Positions 34,287 through 46,872 of a stretch of DNA of 64,000 bases are shown here, piece after piece. The stretch lies in the NCBI RefSeq assembly GCF_014356525.2, contig NC_052511.1, forward strand, positions 16,105,942-16,169,941, read 5' to 3'. The DNA is from Nilaparvata lugens (lineage: Eukaryota; Arthropoda; Insecta; Hemiptera; Delphacidae). Position numbers and translations under genes: made by a program. The stretch's first letter is position 1, and every line of letters begins with the position of its first letter. A model generated the notes under the pieces. The model was not told where the DNA came from, did not search any database, and was given only the letters and a program-made list of their open reading frames with translations.

Positions 34287-37200
34287 CTTTTTTTCTCTAT
34301 GCCTATATTCATCAAATACTGTATTGAATATGATTATTATATTATGTACTTTTATTCAAGGGAGAAGATGAATCATAATTTTTTAAGCATTGATTGATTC
34401 ATACTATTCGGATTGGAGCACCCTTCTTTATTATCTAAGAAGCAATCGACTGTGATTTCGCCAATAATAATTGATTGCATGGTTTAGTAATGAGAAACTA
34501 AGTTCTCAATTAGTTTTGAAAACTAAATACTCATGCTTTCTTCTTGAAATATGATTAATTCTACATAATAGGTAGGTCCTCAAGTACTTGTAATAAATTA
34601 TTAATAGTGTAGGTATTGCACCCATTCATACTAGAACTAAACCATAAATGTCAAAGATCAGCATTGCATGAATCATTTAGATCATTTATCAAATTTTTGA
34701 GAGATCTAGCATTTAGCTAAAAACACGTCTTTCATATTTCGAAAAAAAACATTTTTCATTTTTCTGTATTGCCTCCACTAAGTTTCTTGTCTTCTTCCTC
34801 TTCAGAGATAATCAGTAAACTCTTGTGAGCCTCTCAACCATTTGTCATATCCAAAAACTCTTCCAGTTTTGGACATGGAAATTGTTTTAAGTTGGCTTTT
34901 ATCGTTGGTGATAAAATATTATTTTCAGTTGAAGCGGCACGGTTAGGCATTTTACAACTGGGCTGTCACTCCTGAACGGTCCAATGAATAATACAAACTC
35001 CGACAATAATCAACTCTGACTGAAAAATGAACAAACAACTCGAAATACTGATAATTCTTGTAAGCTATTTAGAAACAAGGAAAACCAACACATTCAGCCA
35101 ACTGATACAAGTTTTTCTACTGAATTCGTTCTTCTGAGTTTTTATTCGTCAATCTTTGCTCCTTTATTTGGGTTTGTAGAACCAAGTAAGCACTATTCTT
35201 GTAGACTCCATGTTCAATTATATTCTTAGCTCGGAGTAAGGTGATTGGAATACATTCTAATTACCGTACCTTGGCTGGAATACATTCTAATCAGCTTGGC
35301 TTGAACTATGTAAATAATTTGATCAATTTTATAGTGATACCTTTCATCATTCATGATATTTCGTACAAACAACCAAATTCATCAATAGATATAGTAGCAA
35401 TAAGTTGCATGATATTCGTATCCTGTATTGTGTAGCGTTTAACAATAATGATATAATTTAAGTTAACTACTCCCCTAGACCTATCAGTCGATTACTCCCC
35501 TAGACCTATTAGTCGATTTTTTCTTGCCTGAGTTAAAAGTTACTTGGTCCCTGAAGGCATGGCTTTGATGTCAATGGAAAGGTGTGAGTATTGTCATTTG
35601 AATTGAAATAAGATCAGAATATTCACTAAACTTACCACCAACCAAGTGATAAATTGCATACCAAAATGTTTAGCGCAAATGGAAGTGGAGGGTTTGATGT
35701 AATTTTTCTATTACAAAAAAATTCTGATCCAGTGCTTTCATTTTAATTTGGAATTAGCATTTTGTGGGTAGCCTATTGCCTAGAATCTATATAAATGTAA
35801 CTTGATGCTCATCCAACTTATGTAAGAATTGAAGAGAATAAAAAAATCCGTCCTATTCATTTCACCCACTCCGTCACATTCGGAAGTTTTTCAATCAATC
35901 TGGCTCGGGCTGAATCCCATTGATGGCTTCGGTAATGTTGACTTTCTGAGCATCGATGGTGGACTGGTAATTTATTGGCATAGATCTGTGAATTAGCATA
36001 GCCCCACAACAAAAACAACTCAGCGAGTCAAATCATACGATTTTAGTGGTCAGTTGACTTCGCTTCTGCACAGAATAAACATGTCTGGAAATCGACAATT
36101 CGGAAAGTCAATTTTGTTTTATGCGCTGTCTGGCACATTGTTTAAATCAAATAATGCTCCCATCCATATCGCCCAGTCGATAATCATTGGCTATATTCGC
36201 CAGTTTAAAGTCAGAGAGCCCGAGCTCTTGTGTGCGGTGACTGCCATCAATTTTCCTGCACATTCTCATGTATATTAATTAACGACAATAATTTTGCAGA
36301 CCTTGCGGTCGTTTGTCGTACGGTTGATGTTCTATTCTAACATTCACCAAACTAGATTCCTCAGATTTGTTCACCACATACAGCGTGTAGTTTTCTCGGA
36401 AGAACGATTATTGCGACCATAAAATGGTCAAAGTTCCTGAAACATCACTTGCATAGAGCAATTATTATTTTGCTGAAACAATTTCATTATTAGCACTTAC
36501 TGTTGAGCACTATAACTTTTCATAGTAATTCTGAAAGACATGCTGAGTAAATTAGCACCAATAAGACACTTGTAGCTTCAACTAGACGGCCGCAATCAGC
36601 TATCAAAGTTAGGAGGACCCTATAGAATAAATAAAAAAAATGCAGAGGCTGTATAAAGGATAAATAGCCAACTCATTCCAATAAAATAGGATTTACCATC
36701 ATTATTCAACTACCTCTCATCAAAATCATAATCACTAATGGTTCATGGAATTTCGCGATTTTGATTAGCAGCGTACTGTACCTGTTCATATTCTACGTGA
36801 GTTGGAATTCAAGAGTTTGAAACTTATCGAAATCTTTCACATTCGTATATAACCTACTTCAACACTTACGATACTGTTCATTGTAAGAATTACTTTTGGT
36901 TATTTGATGGTAAGTTTTCGATTCATCCAAATAAAAAATCAAGCATTTTCACCTCACAAATGAGTATAATGGTGTATGTGTACCTGTACTCTGCTACTAA
37001 CAGGCTTCTCTTGCTTCAGTTTCCCTAAAGGAAGGAAGAGCATACACCTAGTTGAATGAAAGTAGCTTCTGGAGAGAACGAGAGAGAGAGTGAGTGAGTG
37101 AGTGAGAGAGAGTGTGGAGGAGACTATTCTGCCTGCGGGACTCCTGATAATAATGATGGATCGGCAGCCAGAAAAACTTTCGTGTATCCTAATAACATTA

Positions 37201-37973
37201 TGCTCACCCGACCCTCCCCTCCACCCTGCACTGTACATGCCTCAGACCGTTTCATCCCTGTTTCAGCTTTTGTGCACACTTTTTCCCTCCCCCTCCTCAT
37301 CACTTTTCCACTCTTCCAACTCACACACATTTTTCTACCACTCGACCTCACTCCCATTAACAGACAGCTCAACGTCCTGGGAAATTATCTAGTTTCTCCC
37401 CTCTACTCCCAACCTCTACTTTCATCCCCCCCACACCGCACACTCATGTCACGAATGGAACTCGACGAGATAGGTTGGAATGAAAACTGGAAAACTCTGA
37501 CGTGCGATTGGAGAAAATGTTTTTGTGAACCGTGTAGGTGTCTGACAAAGTTCTCACTGCTATTTCCCAATGCATTCTAAAAATTGGCTGACTAAATCTA
37601 TCATTCACTACGTGATAATTTAATAGTTTCGCCGGGTAATTAATTCATAATGGTTCCGTTTAATTCCGGACAATGTATAATGTGATTTATTTCCGATTTT
37701 ATCATAACATTCTACTTTGCTCATCAAATTCCGTCATCATCTAAGACTGGCCACCAACGTAGAATAGAAGAATACATAGTAGAGTGATTCTTATTTTTCT
37801 ATAGGAAATTCTACAGCGCATTTAGAGAAGTAATCAAGAGATCAAACTAATGAATAGATTCAATACTCTTTTACAATGTGATGCGAATTTTAAAAGAGAA
37901 ACTGATACACTGTTCGAGAATTCTTTTCAATAACACTTTTCTGTAATGTTGTATAACTTACAAGTTTTTCTGC
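34287..37973. other. Gene-free spacer with minor short repeats
   Basis: A doubled TGGAATACATTCTAAT lies near 35246 and 35276, and a doubled CTCCCCTAGACCTAT near 35471 and 35497. A purine-rich GAGAGAGTGAGTGAGTGAG run is at about 37080-37113, followed by a pyrimidine-rich, GC-higher stretch to about 37450. The 160-codon frame at 37098-37580 reads through this low-complexity tract and has overlapping frames on both strands. I take it as chance. Confidence 0.45.
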
Positions 37974-38126
37974 CCCTGTTGCACAAAAGCCTTTTCAATT
38001 TTAATCGTAACTGAAAGCCACGAGACCCAGACGAGAGAAGATGTCTTTTCAAAAAAGGCTTCTTCAATTGGTTCTCGTGGAATTTAATCATGATTAAAAT
38101 TTTACAGGCTTTTGTGCAGCCGGTTC
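37974..38126. mobile_element. Palindromic MITE, TGTTGCACAAAAGCC family
   Basis: The left CTGTTGCACAAAAGCC is mirrored by GGCTTTTGTGCAGCCGG. Inner arms carry TTTAATCGT / ATCATGATTAAAAT and CCACGAGA / TCTCGTGG. Same family as 12603, 49452, 49739 and 55363. Confidence 0.82.
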
Positions 38127-38364
38127 TATGGCTTCTATTGCTATTCTTTGACATGCAATAAAGAAGGCGACCTTTCATTAAAGAATGCTCTTTGAAACAG
38201 GGACTGGTTAATAGAAAGAATTTGTTTAAGTATTCATTGTAGAAATTATTTGTAATTGTAGGTAGGTTTCCAATTCATACAAATAAAACATCCAACATTA
38301 TTTTTCACCTCACAAATGAGTGTGATCACGGAATGAATATACCAGTGCTTCTCTACTCTGTGGT

Positions 38365-38605
38365 GTGATCAAGTATTGCCTGAGTGTGATTGTTTGCGTA
38401 GCAGCCTAGAGATCCTCGGTTCAAGCCCGCTCATCACCAACATTTTTTGAACAGATCATTGCCGTGTTATCGGATGGGCACGTTAAACTGTCGGTTCCGG
38501 ATGAAGTATTACAGTCGTAAAACCCATTGAGGGTTTAAATTATGTATTCAGGCGAGGTGGAACTTCCGTCAGGAACTCCCCACCAATAAAAGCCATACGA
38601 ATATT
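38365..38605 (+). mobile_element. tRNA-derived SINE
   Basis: A B box CGGTTCAAGCCCG lies at 38417-38429 and an upstream GTAGCAGCCTAGAG segment sits about where the 5' tRNA part is expected. The body has GTTATCGGATGGGCACG and AACTGTCGGTTCCGG, then a 3' part with AGGAACTCCCCACCAATAAA and a (TAT)n-like end. The 3' part recurs at 25850-26055 in inverted orientation. Confidence 0.72.
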
Positions 38606-41015
38606 ATTATTAGAAGAATAGTGAATAAGAAGTGGGGAAATATCTCAACAGTATAACAGATTCAGGATAATGCCGAGAAATTGGAGCAACAAGTAAAATT
38701 GACAGCAGATTAGTTGCAGACTTTGTTAATGCCCAATTACCTTGATCAAACACTGTTGAGAAGGAAACTTCTTGAAAGCAAGCAAGCAAACCATGACAAG
38801 TTTACAACATTCCTTAGAGGCGAGTGAGTGAGAGAGAAGGAGGCTGAATCGGCAAGAAGGAAGTTGTGTCTCCAAAGCAGGAAGTCTCGGGGGAGATCCT
38901 GTACAACCCTTGCAGAGATCCTAAGACAGGCACAACCCTTCTCCTCCACGGGGAATGGCAACCCTTCTGCTTACACTGTTGTCATCTGCAACTCTTGGGA
39001 CAGAATATTTCCGCACATTGTTGGAGGTTTGCTGAGGGTAACAGTTGACAGACAGCTTTGCTTTCCAACATGTCTTCCTTCATTGATTAATCTTTCTTCT
39101 CGATAGAATCGTATTCGACTAGTGATATGTCTGTTTCCAGAGCGTATTTCTAAGAGAGAAATTCAATCCTGACTGAATATAAAATCGATCGTGGTTAATT
39201 TAATTCATAATGGATGTTGTTGTTTTACTTAGCATTTGAAGTTAGTGTGAATAATCCACCTCTTTAAATCAGGCGACAGAAAAGCTCTCGAAAACTATCA
39301 ATGTAGTTTGATGAGCAATTTATCAAAAATATTCGAAAACATATAAAAAACCCATTATTAGAATAAGTACCTTCATGTAAAAATATCCAAGTTATTGCTA
39401 ATTCTACATGACCACCAAAATTCTGAGACAATCCAGCTTTTGGGTAACTCAACATTAACGAGGAGATTGAAAAGGAAGAAGTCAACCGATCTGATCATCC
39501 AGGAGTGCTTAGTGGAAGTGAAAAAATTAATATATTAGTTTAGTGCAGTGATTATGAATGAGCTAATTTAAAAAAAAGAGAAGCTAACACAAGATTCTTC
39601 TTGTAAGATTACTTGAAGTACTTAATTTAGGATAGAAATAAACTGATCGTTAGTTCTAGTACTAGTAACAGTTATATTCAATTATAAAAAGTGAAAATAA
39701 TGGATTATAGGAAAAATAGTGAGCTGCAAAATAATAAATGATGAATTCGAATACTCTACCTTGAATCTCTTCTTGAAAAAGGTAGACTGCAACCTCCAAA
39801 ACAATATCTGAACAACCTGTATAGTAACATCTATAAAATGAATTTTAGTACATTCCATAAAATGAAAAGCAATCCATTTCATTATTTTCGAATCACATTC
39901 TAAGCACAATAAACTTTAATATGAAACTTTTCAGGAGGTTTTGAGTTTGATTCCTGAAAATTCAGTTTGAAAATTGCATTAGCAGCTATTCTCATCATAT
40001 TCATAACTTGTAGTTTTTCATTATGAATAGGAATAAGAGACCTATTTACACATACATGTATCCATTTTATTTGAATTTAACACTTCCTTATAGTAGTAAA
40101 TTACACAGATTATAATGTTATATTAATGACTTAGTATGTAGACGGACAATCAATCAATTTGAAAATAGCCTATTGAAAACAACATTATTTACACACATAC
40201 AAGTGAGAATAATTTTCACTGTATTTCAATCATATTGTTATTGAATAGCCATTCTCGTTCACATTTTTACAACCAAGATTAGTGAAAATAGTTACCGTAT
40301 AACTATAAATTATAATTCATCCTCTTCACAATAACTTATAGGAACAAATCCGTGGTGAATGTCTTGCGGAACATTTACTTAAAAATGTATTAGCAGACAA
40401 AAATTCAGTTTGACTTCTGTACTCCAGTATTCATTTAAAATAATAAGTTCAGAAATAAGTAGTGATAGTTCTGGCTTTTTCAGTCAAACTCTATTTTGAC
40501 TGTATCATGATAGTGAGCTGATATCTAAATCAATTATATATTTTATTGATTGAAAACGATGGATCACTTCTCTCCTAGATGTAATAGAAGTGAATTCATG
40601 ATATCAAGATGATGGAATGTAATTTTTGGTGAGCAGCAGTTAAAAAATATATTTCGAGATCCTAACTATGATATTTGAGAATAAATTTTCATTCCTGGAA
40701 AACACAGTTTTACTTGTCACATCCACGTTATTTATTAGACATTAATACAGATCTGCAGTTTCGTGCTGAAACCAGCACATCTTCAGCTATTCAAATTATG
40801 GAGCAATTTCACAACTTTAATTCTCATTCTGCCGAAGATATTTGCTAGTAACAGAATTAGCCTACAGTTGTATTTGAAGATGAGAAATCAACCAGTAAAT
40901 TTTTTAAAGCTGCAAATCATCAGGAGAATAATTTCTTAAATACCTTCGAAAAATAAATGATTTCGAAAAGACATAATAATTTTCTTGAAAAGCCTACAGT
41001 TAATATTAGAAGATT
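38606..41015. other. Gene-free spacer downstream of labial
   Basis: A slightly GC-richer block at about 38815-39010 carries overlapping frames on both strands (92 codons plus, 71 codons minus) without recognisable domains. The remainder is AT-rich. Its place 3' of labial makes regulatory function possible, but nothing in the sequence proves it. Confidence 0.4.
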
Positions 41016-41262
41016 GGATAATCCAAATAAATTACATTGAATCTGAAACAATAAGTAGACTTTTCCAAGATAATAAGGGAATTTTTCACCTCTATTAAAA
41101 ACTTAAAATAAAAAAATGAAATCTATCATTTTAAGGTGGATAATCCAAATAAACTCCATTGAATCTGAAACAATAAGTAGACTTTTCCAAGATAATAGGG
41201 GAATTTTTTCAACTCTATTAAAAACACAAAATAAAAAATTGAAATCTATCATTTTAAGGTGT
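41016..41262. repeat. Tandem duplication, unit 123 bp
   Basis: GGATAATCCAAATAAA starts at 41016 and at 41139. Both units continue through TTGAATCTGAAACAATAAGT, TTTTCCAAGATAATA and end ATCATTTTAAGGTG. The copies differ at only a few positions. It lies about 310 bp past the labial stop codon, likely in or after its 3' UTR. Confidence 0.88.
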
Positions 41263-41411
41263 CTCAGGACAACTCCTTGAAATACATGGAAATTTGAAAT
41301 TAAATTTCATGATAAAATTTGAGATATGTTGCATACAGTGTTCATTTTCAACCAAAAATACACCACTCAAACTCCAAAGATAACATCAGTCAAATGAAAC
41401 AATAATAATGC

Positions 41412-41417
41412 TTTATT
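41412..41417 (-). terminator. Candidate labial poly(A) signal AATAAA
   Basis: TTTATT on the plus strand gives AATAAA on the minus strand, about 160 bp past the labial stop. It is the nearest canonical hexamer I see in that orientation. Alternatives further on are possible. Confidence 0.4.
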
Positions 41418-41574
41418 CCAAGAAAATGTATACTTGTAACACTCCCACACCAGTGTTATAATACACATTTCATTATCAAATCTTCAGTCACTTCCTGGAA
41501 GAGATCAAAAGTTGGTAGTTAGGATGAGATCGTCGATTGATTCAGATCACAAAAGTGTCGGCGGAGAATAAGTT

Positions 41575-43167
41575 TCACGTGTCTCGTCCATCGTCAGGAA
41601 GCATGGCTGTGGTGGGGGAGTTGCTAGTACTGCTTGCACCAGACAGTACACAGCCCTGTGAGCTGTTCACCCCCGTCAGGCTCTCAGCTGCCACCAGGCC
41701 TTCTTTCATGCGTTTCTTCTGCTTCATTCTCCTATTTTGAAACCAGATTTTAACCTGTTGAGGAGACAAATTCGAGTGTTTTATATTTCAAAATAAATTC
41801 GAGTTTCAAACGTAATTGACTTTATTATTGTAAGAGTGAATGCACACGAAAGGGTGATTTGAGTTAGCATAAATATAGATGTTTTTGTATTCCAAATAAG
41901 TTATTGAAATCCACAGTACAATCTAAAATCTGAAGTACAAATTTCTCATATGCCATTCGAAAACAGAGCGGTACTCAACTATTCAATTGTGGTAGTCTGA
42001 GGACAAATCATCAAATTTTTTATCGATTCTTCGATTTCTATTTTGATTCTTTGGCTTCAGATTGATTTCTACGGATTTTGAATGAACTATGAATTCACAG
42101 TTGGCTGAGTATGACTCAACTCATGTCCTCTTAACTAAATATACTTGAAAATACGAAATAAAGTTTTCAGGCGGCTATACTTATGTAGAAAATGATAACA
42201 GGGCTTGATTGAATTGAATAAATATTACTACCGATGGAGATGCTAGTAGTATGACTGTCTCTCGATAGTCACTGTGGATGTGTGTATTTCTACTTGTTAT
42301 AAATAATACTATTTTTGGTAGGTTGAGGAAAAATCCTAGATTCTCAAAAGTTAGATTTGAGAAGTTTAATCACCCACAACACAATATAATAAACGATGAA
42401 AACAGCCTTAACTTACAGTAATTTTTCACAAGAAATCAAGTGAACTAGTTCTTCAACTTGATGATCGGGTTGACAATCTCAGGAGAACTGAAAATTATTT
42501 GAACTAAAATAACAATGAATGAGAAAATTGGCTATTACTACTAATATGAAAATACAACTCAAGTTCTCCTCGAAGAACTAAAAGTTCAAGAGATAATTCA
42601 TAGAGAAAACGGGAAGTCAGAGAAGATATTCCTCAAGAATTGAGAAGTCAGAGAAGTCATCATTCCTGAAGAAGTCAGAGAAACTCTAAGAGGGGAGATT
42701 TCAGTGCTAGTCTAAGAAATTCATGCATTTATAATTATTATTAAACTTATGAGAGAATCAAAAAATTTCTCCCTTATAAACTATATCTCAGTAATTTACC
42801 TGAGTTTCATGCATTTAATTGAAACTAAGATGGAATCAACGAATCCCAATGATCGAATTCAACGAATTCGAAACCAACGAATTATGAAGTAAATTTCAGT
42901 AATTTACCTGAGTTTCATTCAACTGCAACGCAGAAGCGATTTCAATCCTCCTCGCTCTTGTCAAGTACTTATTGAAATGGAACTCTTTTTCTAATTCGGT
43001 GAGCTGCTTGTTGGTGAAATTGGTCCTGCCGCTGTTGTTTAGCAGGGCATTGGGACCTAGGAGACCCCCAGCGTGTGCCCCTAGCAGGGGGCTTGCCCCT
43101 CCACCAACCAGACTCCCACTAACGTAGCTGTTTGGCTGGAACTCCGGCGTTGGACTCTGTTTCGGCA
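41575..43167 (-). CDS. lab: Hox protein Labial, last two coding exons (5' part missing)
   Basis: Labial is the Hox1-class homeodomain transcription factor that patterns the insect head (intercalary segment) and gut. Minus-strand exons are 43167-42908 and 41754-41575 (stop TGA 41577-41575). The first opens in mid-codon with [10 protein letters not shown], matching the region after the Hox1 hexapeptide. A Gly/Ala/Leu-rich linker follows, then [20 protein letters not shown] and [20 protein letters not shown], the labial-type homeodomain. An intron (41755-42907) splits it between Gln44 and Val45, as known for Drosophila lab. The last exon gives [20 protein letters not shown], with Asn51 and the recognition helix intact, and a short Ser/Thr-rich tail. 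No exon with the YKWM hexapeptide was found up to 64000, so the 5' exon probably lies outside. TIM17 is the left neighbour, convergent. Confidence 0.95.
42788..42810 (-). other. Perfect 23-bp copy of the labial exon end and splice donor, inside the homeobox intron
   Basis: The stretch at 42788-42810 is identical to 42896-42918, which is the end of the homeobox exon (ATGAAACTCAG) plus GTAAATTACTGA. So an intact donor-like copy lies 108 bp into the intron. Reading through from the true donor meets a stop after VNY. The copy is followed by other short repeats (AACGAAT words, GAAGTCAGAGA words near 42610-42700), suggesting local slippage. Confidence 0.85.
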
Positions 43168-45130
43168 CTGTCAACAGAAAGTTACAAAAAATTGGTTAAT
43201 CAATACTAATTTTTCTTAATCAATTATTGGTTTTGTGCAATCACACTCTCAGAAAACTTTCAAGAACCGTAACGATTTCCGCAGTCTCATAGTAACTTTT
43301 TTGAATTTGGAAAATGAAGTCTCGAAACAGTCTCAAAACTTTACAGTTTCAAAAACAACGATCTCTACCGTCTCATAGTCTATCTTTTTGAATTTAGAAA
43401 ATGAATTTAGAAATCTTCAACACATTTAAAGGAAATTATAGTATTCTAGATCTTTGTTAGGCACTTCTGATCAACATAGTCAATTGTAATTCACCACTTC
43501 AATACACTTCATAGTTCACAATAAGCCTACTGGATAGGCTACAAGTAAAATTGATACTGAAATTTAGTAGCTTAGAGTAGTATTGATAAAGAAATGGATA
43601 ATTTTATCTAGTCTCAATCCACTTGTAAGTCGGATGGTTCAAATAAACTTCACAATGCAATCAATTCCTCAATATCGGGAAAAAGCTGCTATGAACAATA
43701 CAGTCGGACCAAATCACGTATGTATCTCCAGGAATTACGAGGAAAAATCGTTTTATAGTAAGAAAGTAATTCTCACATTATGGACTCTCGTATACACAAA
43801 GTAACTCTCGTATTTTGGACGATAAAATGAAGAGTATCAGGGATAAATGAAAAAAGAGTTCAACCATGGATTTACTGAATTACAGTACGGTGGTGAGTTT
43901 TGAAAATTTTAAATGCTTTTTGAACTTGCATGGTTCTTGATACTGGACTACGAATTTCCATTGATAAGAGTCTCGAATAGGTTCAATAAGAAGAACTCTA
44001 GGACTTTCAACTAGAACCCTACCAAATCCCATCTGTCTTGAAGATTGATTGGAGAAGCGGAGTTCCAAAACTTTCTTTTCTTGGTCACAGATTCATTCAT
44101 TAGTAGCGGTCACCTGTCTCATTGTTAGATAACTTTTTCGTGGTACTTTTTCCGAAAAATAACAAGTTGAGCTGGAAAAGAGGAATAACAAAGATGAATC
44201 AGGTATTTTTGAGACTTGCATCGAGTTGGTTTCCCGGTTATGAGCAGGACTGGTGGTTGAAAAAAAACATGTTTATTATATTGTCATGAGCTCAGAATTT
44301 CCATTAAATATTCAGGTGTATTATATGGTGATATGTTACTTAAGCATATTTAGGTGATATGTGATGAAAATCATTACATGATAAATGAAAATTTTAGTGA
44401 TTCACTATTCTTAATTTTTAATATTTTTGAGCTTTTGATTTTTAATTTTAGCATGTTTTTTAAATTAAAAAAAAATATATTCTATTATGTTATTGTTAAT
44501 TTCATTTCAGTTTATATGTTTTTCGAAAGTGCCTTATATAGAAATCTGGCAAACAAAAATAATATTGCAGGCAAAATTGCAAGAATCTCTACAAATGCAT
44601 TTGAGAATGAACCGCCCAAATCCTTCCATAAAATACGATATTCTATCCGTTTTTTCTTAGATTCACACTAATAATAACCAAACAATGTTTTTAATCCAGC
44701 CAATGTTTAGCTGAGGACTGTAAAGAAAGGTGTGTTAAAAGTATCCAAAATTATCAAATTATAAGCTTAAAATATAAAATTTTATCCTTTTTTCCAAACC
44801 TTTTCGAGAACGATGAGGACAAACAATTTTGAATTCTTTTCACATATTAGGTAAAGGCAAGTTGAGAGATGTCTGTTTATAAATATCCCTACATTTTTGA
44901 TAACAAATGATTTGTTTAAAATCCTGTTTGAAAAATTGCTAAGTTGACCCAGTTGATACTGTCATCTACTGGCAGAATAAGGAACTAGGTCTCGAATAAT
45001 AGATTACCAATCAGAGGGAAGAGTAGGCGTGGCTTCGTGTCTTGTTTTCTGAGCAGTTGTACACCACACGGTAAATGCTGCCATCTAGTACCTTAACTTG
45101 TTACCAAATCTCCATCAATTGTTGACCAAT
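43168..45130. other. Probable labial intron, proximal part
   Basis: Two small frames (43583-43804 and 44354-44671) have no recognisable similarity. Nothing looks like an upstream labial exon. A small inverted-oriented region near 44090-44260 and AT-rich DNA fill the rest. Confidence 0.45.
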
Positions 45131-45236
45131 CAGTGAATATTTAATGAGACTTTTTTCAGTGACGTTTAATGAGTCTTTAAATATATTCTTAAGTGAATAT
45201 TTAATGAGACTTTTTTCAGTGACGTTTAATGAGTCG
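45131..45236. repeat. Two-copy direct repeat, 44-bp unit at 62-bp spacing
   Basis: AGTGAATATTTAATGAGACT and the next 24 bases (ending TTTAATGAGTC) occur at 45131 and again at 45193, apparently identical. Probably a local duplication. Confidence 0.85.
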
Positions 45237-45992
45237 CAAAAATGAATATACATCTGAAGGTGGGTTGCCAAACATAAAAAGGTTGTTAGATAATAGTTTT
45301 ATGATTTTGATATTACGATCACAGAAAACTCCCACTTGATTCAGAATCTGATTCTGCTGGTCCGTTTTCACTGGATATTATAAATATTGGAGAAATTTGA
45401 AAATTTTTATTGTATTTGTCAATAATTGATATTACATTTTCAGTTTTCAGGTTTTCAACAGTCCGTTTTCAATGTAGCGGCTCCAATTTAAAGCAATGTG
45501 TCTGTGATATTAATTAATAAGTCATTTTTTTTCAAAATTAAAACTAGAACTTTTCACAGCCGAAAGAAAATGCTGCCTAGCTTTATATTAGTAATTTGAA
45601 TGTTTAAATATAATTGTATATAATAATAATATCGATTGACCTGGCTGGCTCAGGTCTGGTGTCAGAGTTTTCAGGTCTCATAAAAATGATCAAATCCAGG
45701 GCCTCTTACATGACCTAACGACTCCTTTTCAGGCAGCCGCAGCCGGGACCTACTTAATTACAATACGATCGTAATAAATTATTATTATGAGTTACTGAAA
45801 AGTTTTTTAGCATGAAATCTTTGGGCAAAAAGTGGAAAGATTTATTCACTTTATCCTTTATTGGTTGATATGATAAGTACAGTATTACGAGTATTAACGA
45901 ATTCACTCTCAAGAAGAATAATTGGGAGGATTACGACATCACTCTGGATGGTATAATTGATTATATTGTACCTGATTTAGTTCATATACGTT
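45237..45992. other. Probable labial intron, nothing recognised
   Basis: AT-rich sequence with a short, less AT-rich stretch at about 45640-45760. No coding or repeat call supported. Confidence 0.4.
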
Positions 45993-46129
45993 TTGAATGA
46001 AAAAGACTAAGAAATTGTCAAAAACCACAGATTTATTGATACTTAGAAAGACCGGTTTCGGTTATCACGGTCTTTCTAAGTATCAATAAATCTGTGGTTA
46101 TTGGCAATTTCTTAGTCTTTTTCATTCAA
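45993..46129. mobile_element. Near-perfect hairpin, arms about 62 bp
   Basis: The left arm runs TGAATGAAAAAGACTAAGAA, CCACAGATTTATTGATACTT and AGAAAGACCG. The right arm is its reverse complement with one or two small indels (TTGGCAATTT against AAATTGTCAA). The loop is 13 bases of the GTTTCGGTTATCA type. Compact and highly paired, so probably a foldback MITE; if transcribed within labial it would form a long stem. Confidence 0.88.
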
Positions 46130-46872
46130 TATGAATAATTACCACAATATCAACTTCTCAACTACACAAAAAGTCATATAATTTTCTCACTGTACAACAA
46201 ATAGCAAGAGATTCTATTGTTTACTAACTTCTAGTACAATAATAATAAACATTCCCTGAAAAGAAGTTGCGGTTGTTTCAAAATTAATTAGAAATCGTTA
46301 ATCACCAGTGTACAGCATATTTCGTTCAAAATTATTTTGGAGACAGCATGCCTGAGCCTGAGCAGCTGAAATATGGAATAATTCGATTAATATGAGGTTG
46401 GAGGTGATCTATGGCTCACGCTTCGCTTTATTACTGTGGGTTCATTATTATAGGTACATGTGATTGCTATCTGGCTGTCAGCAGTCAGCAGTAGCGTGAA
46501 TTCGAACATGAGTTCATGTGCCACCCTGTAATTACCGAGAAGGGTGAAAGGTAATCACAACCCTCAGACACACTGATTACTGAAACGAATTCATAAATAG
46601 CGAATTACATAAGAAAATCACCCTTGGACATGCTTCACCGGAATGCTACATAAACGTGTTGCTGGATCGCTTGAAATTTTCAAACAGTTACAAGAAACAT
46701 TACCATGTTACCGTTTGAGAAATGAGTGGTGACATTTATATGAAAAAGATGAGATTACACGATTGTGAGGCAGTTAAATGAAAATAAAATATCTTAACTT
46801 TCCAACGTGAAAAATTTGTTAATCAAAAGGCGATTTGTTGAATAATTTCAATACACTCACTTGGATCAATGA
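46130..46872. other. Probable labial intron, candidate regulatory patch
   Basis: From about 46370 to 46690 the DNA is less AT-rich than its surroundings, with several homeodomain-type words (ATTA, TAAT) and a doubled CAGTCAGCAGT. This may be an enhancer, but the claim is only compositional. Confidence 0.3.

Noticed and set aside
34118..34315. 65-codon minus-strand frame with a plausible start
   Set aside because: It lies within the MITE at 34026-34286 and is repeat sequence.
37098..37580. 160-codon plus-strand open frame
   Set aside because: It reads through a GA-rich and then pyrimidine-rich low-complexity tract. Other frames on both strands are also open, and no domain or conserved motif is visible.
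43606..43630. Minus-strand TYKWIETR near 43616, resembling the Hox1 hexapeptide TYKWM
   Set aside because: It sits in a frame of about 18 codons closed by stops on both sides, lacks the expected QVKRN after it, and has no donor in the phase needed to join the labial exon at 43167.
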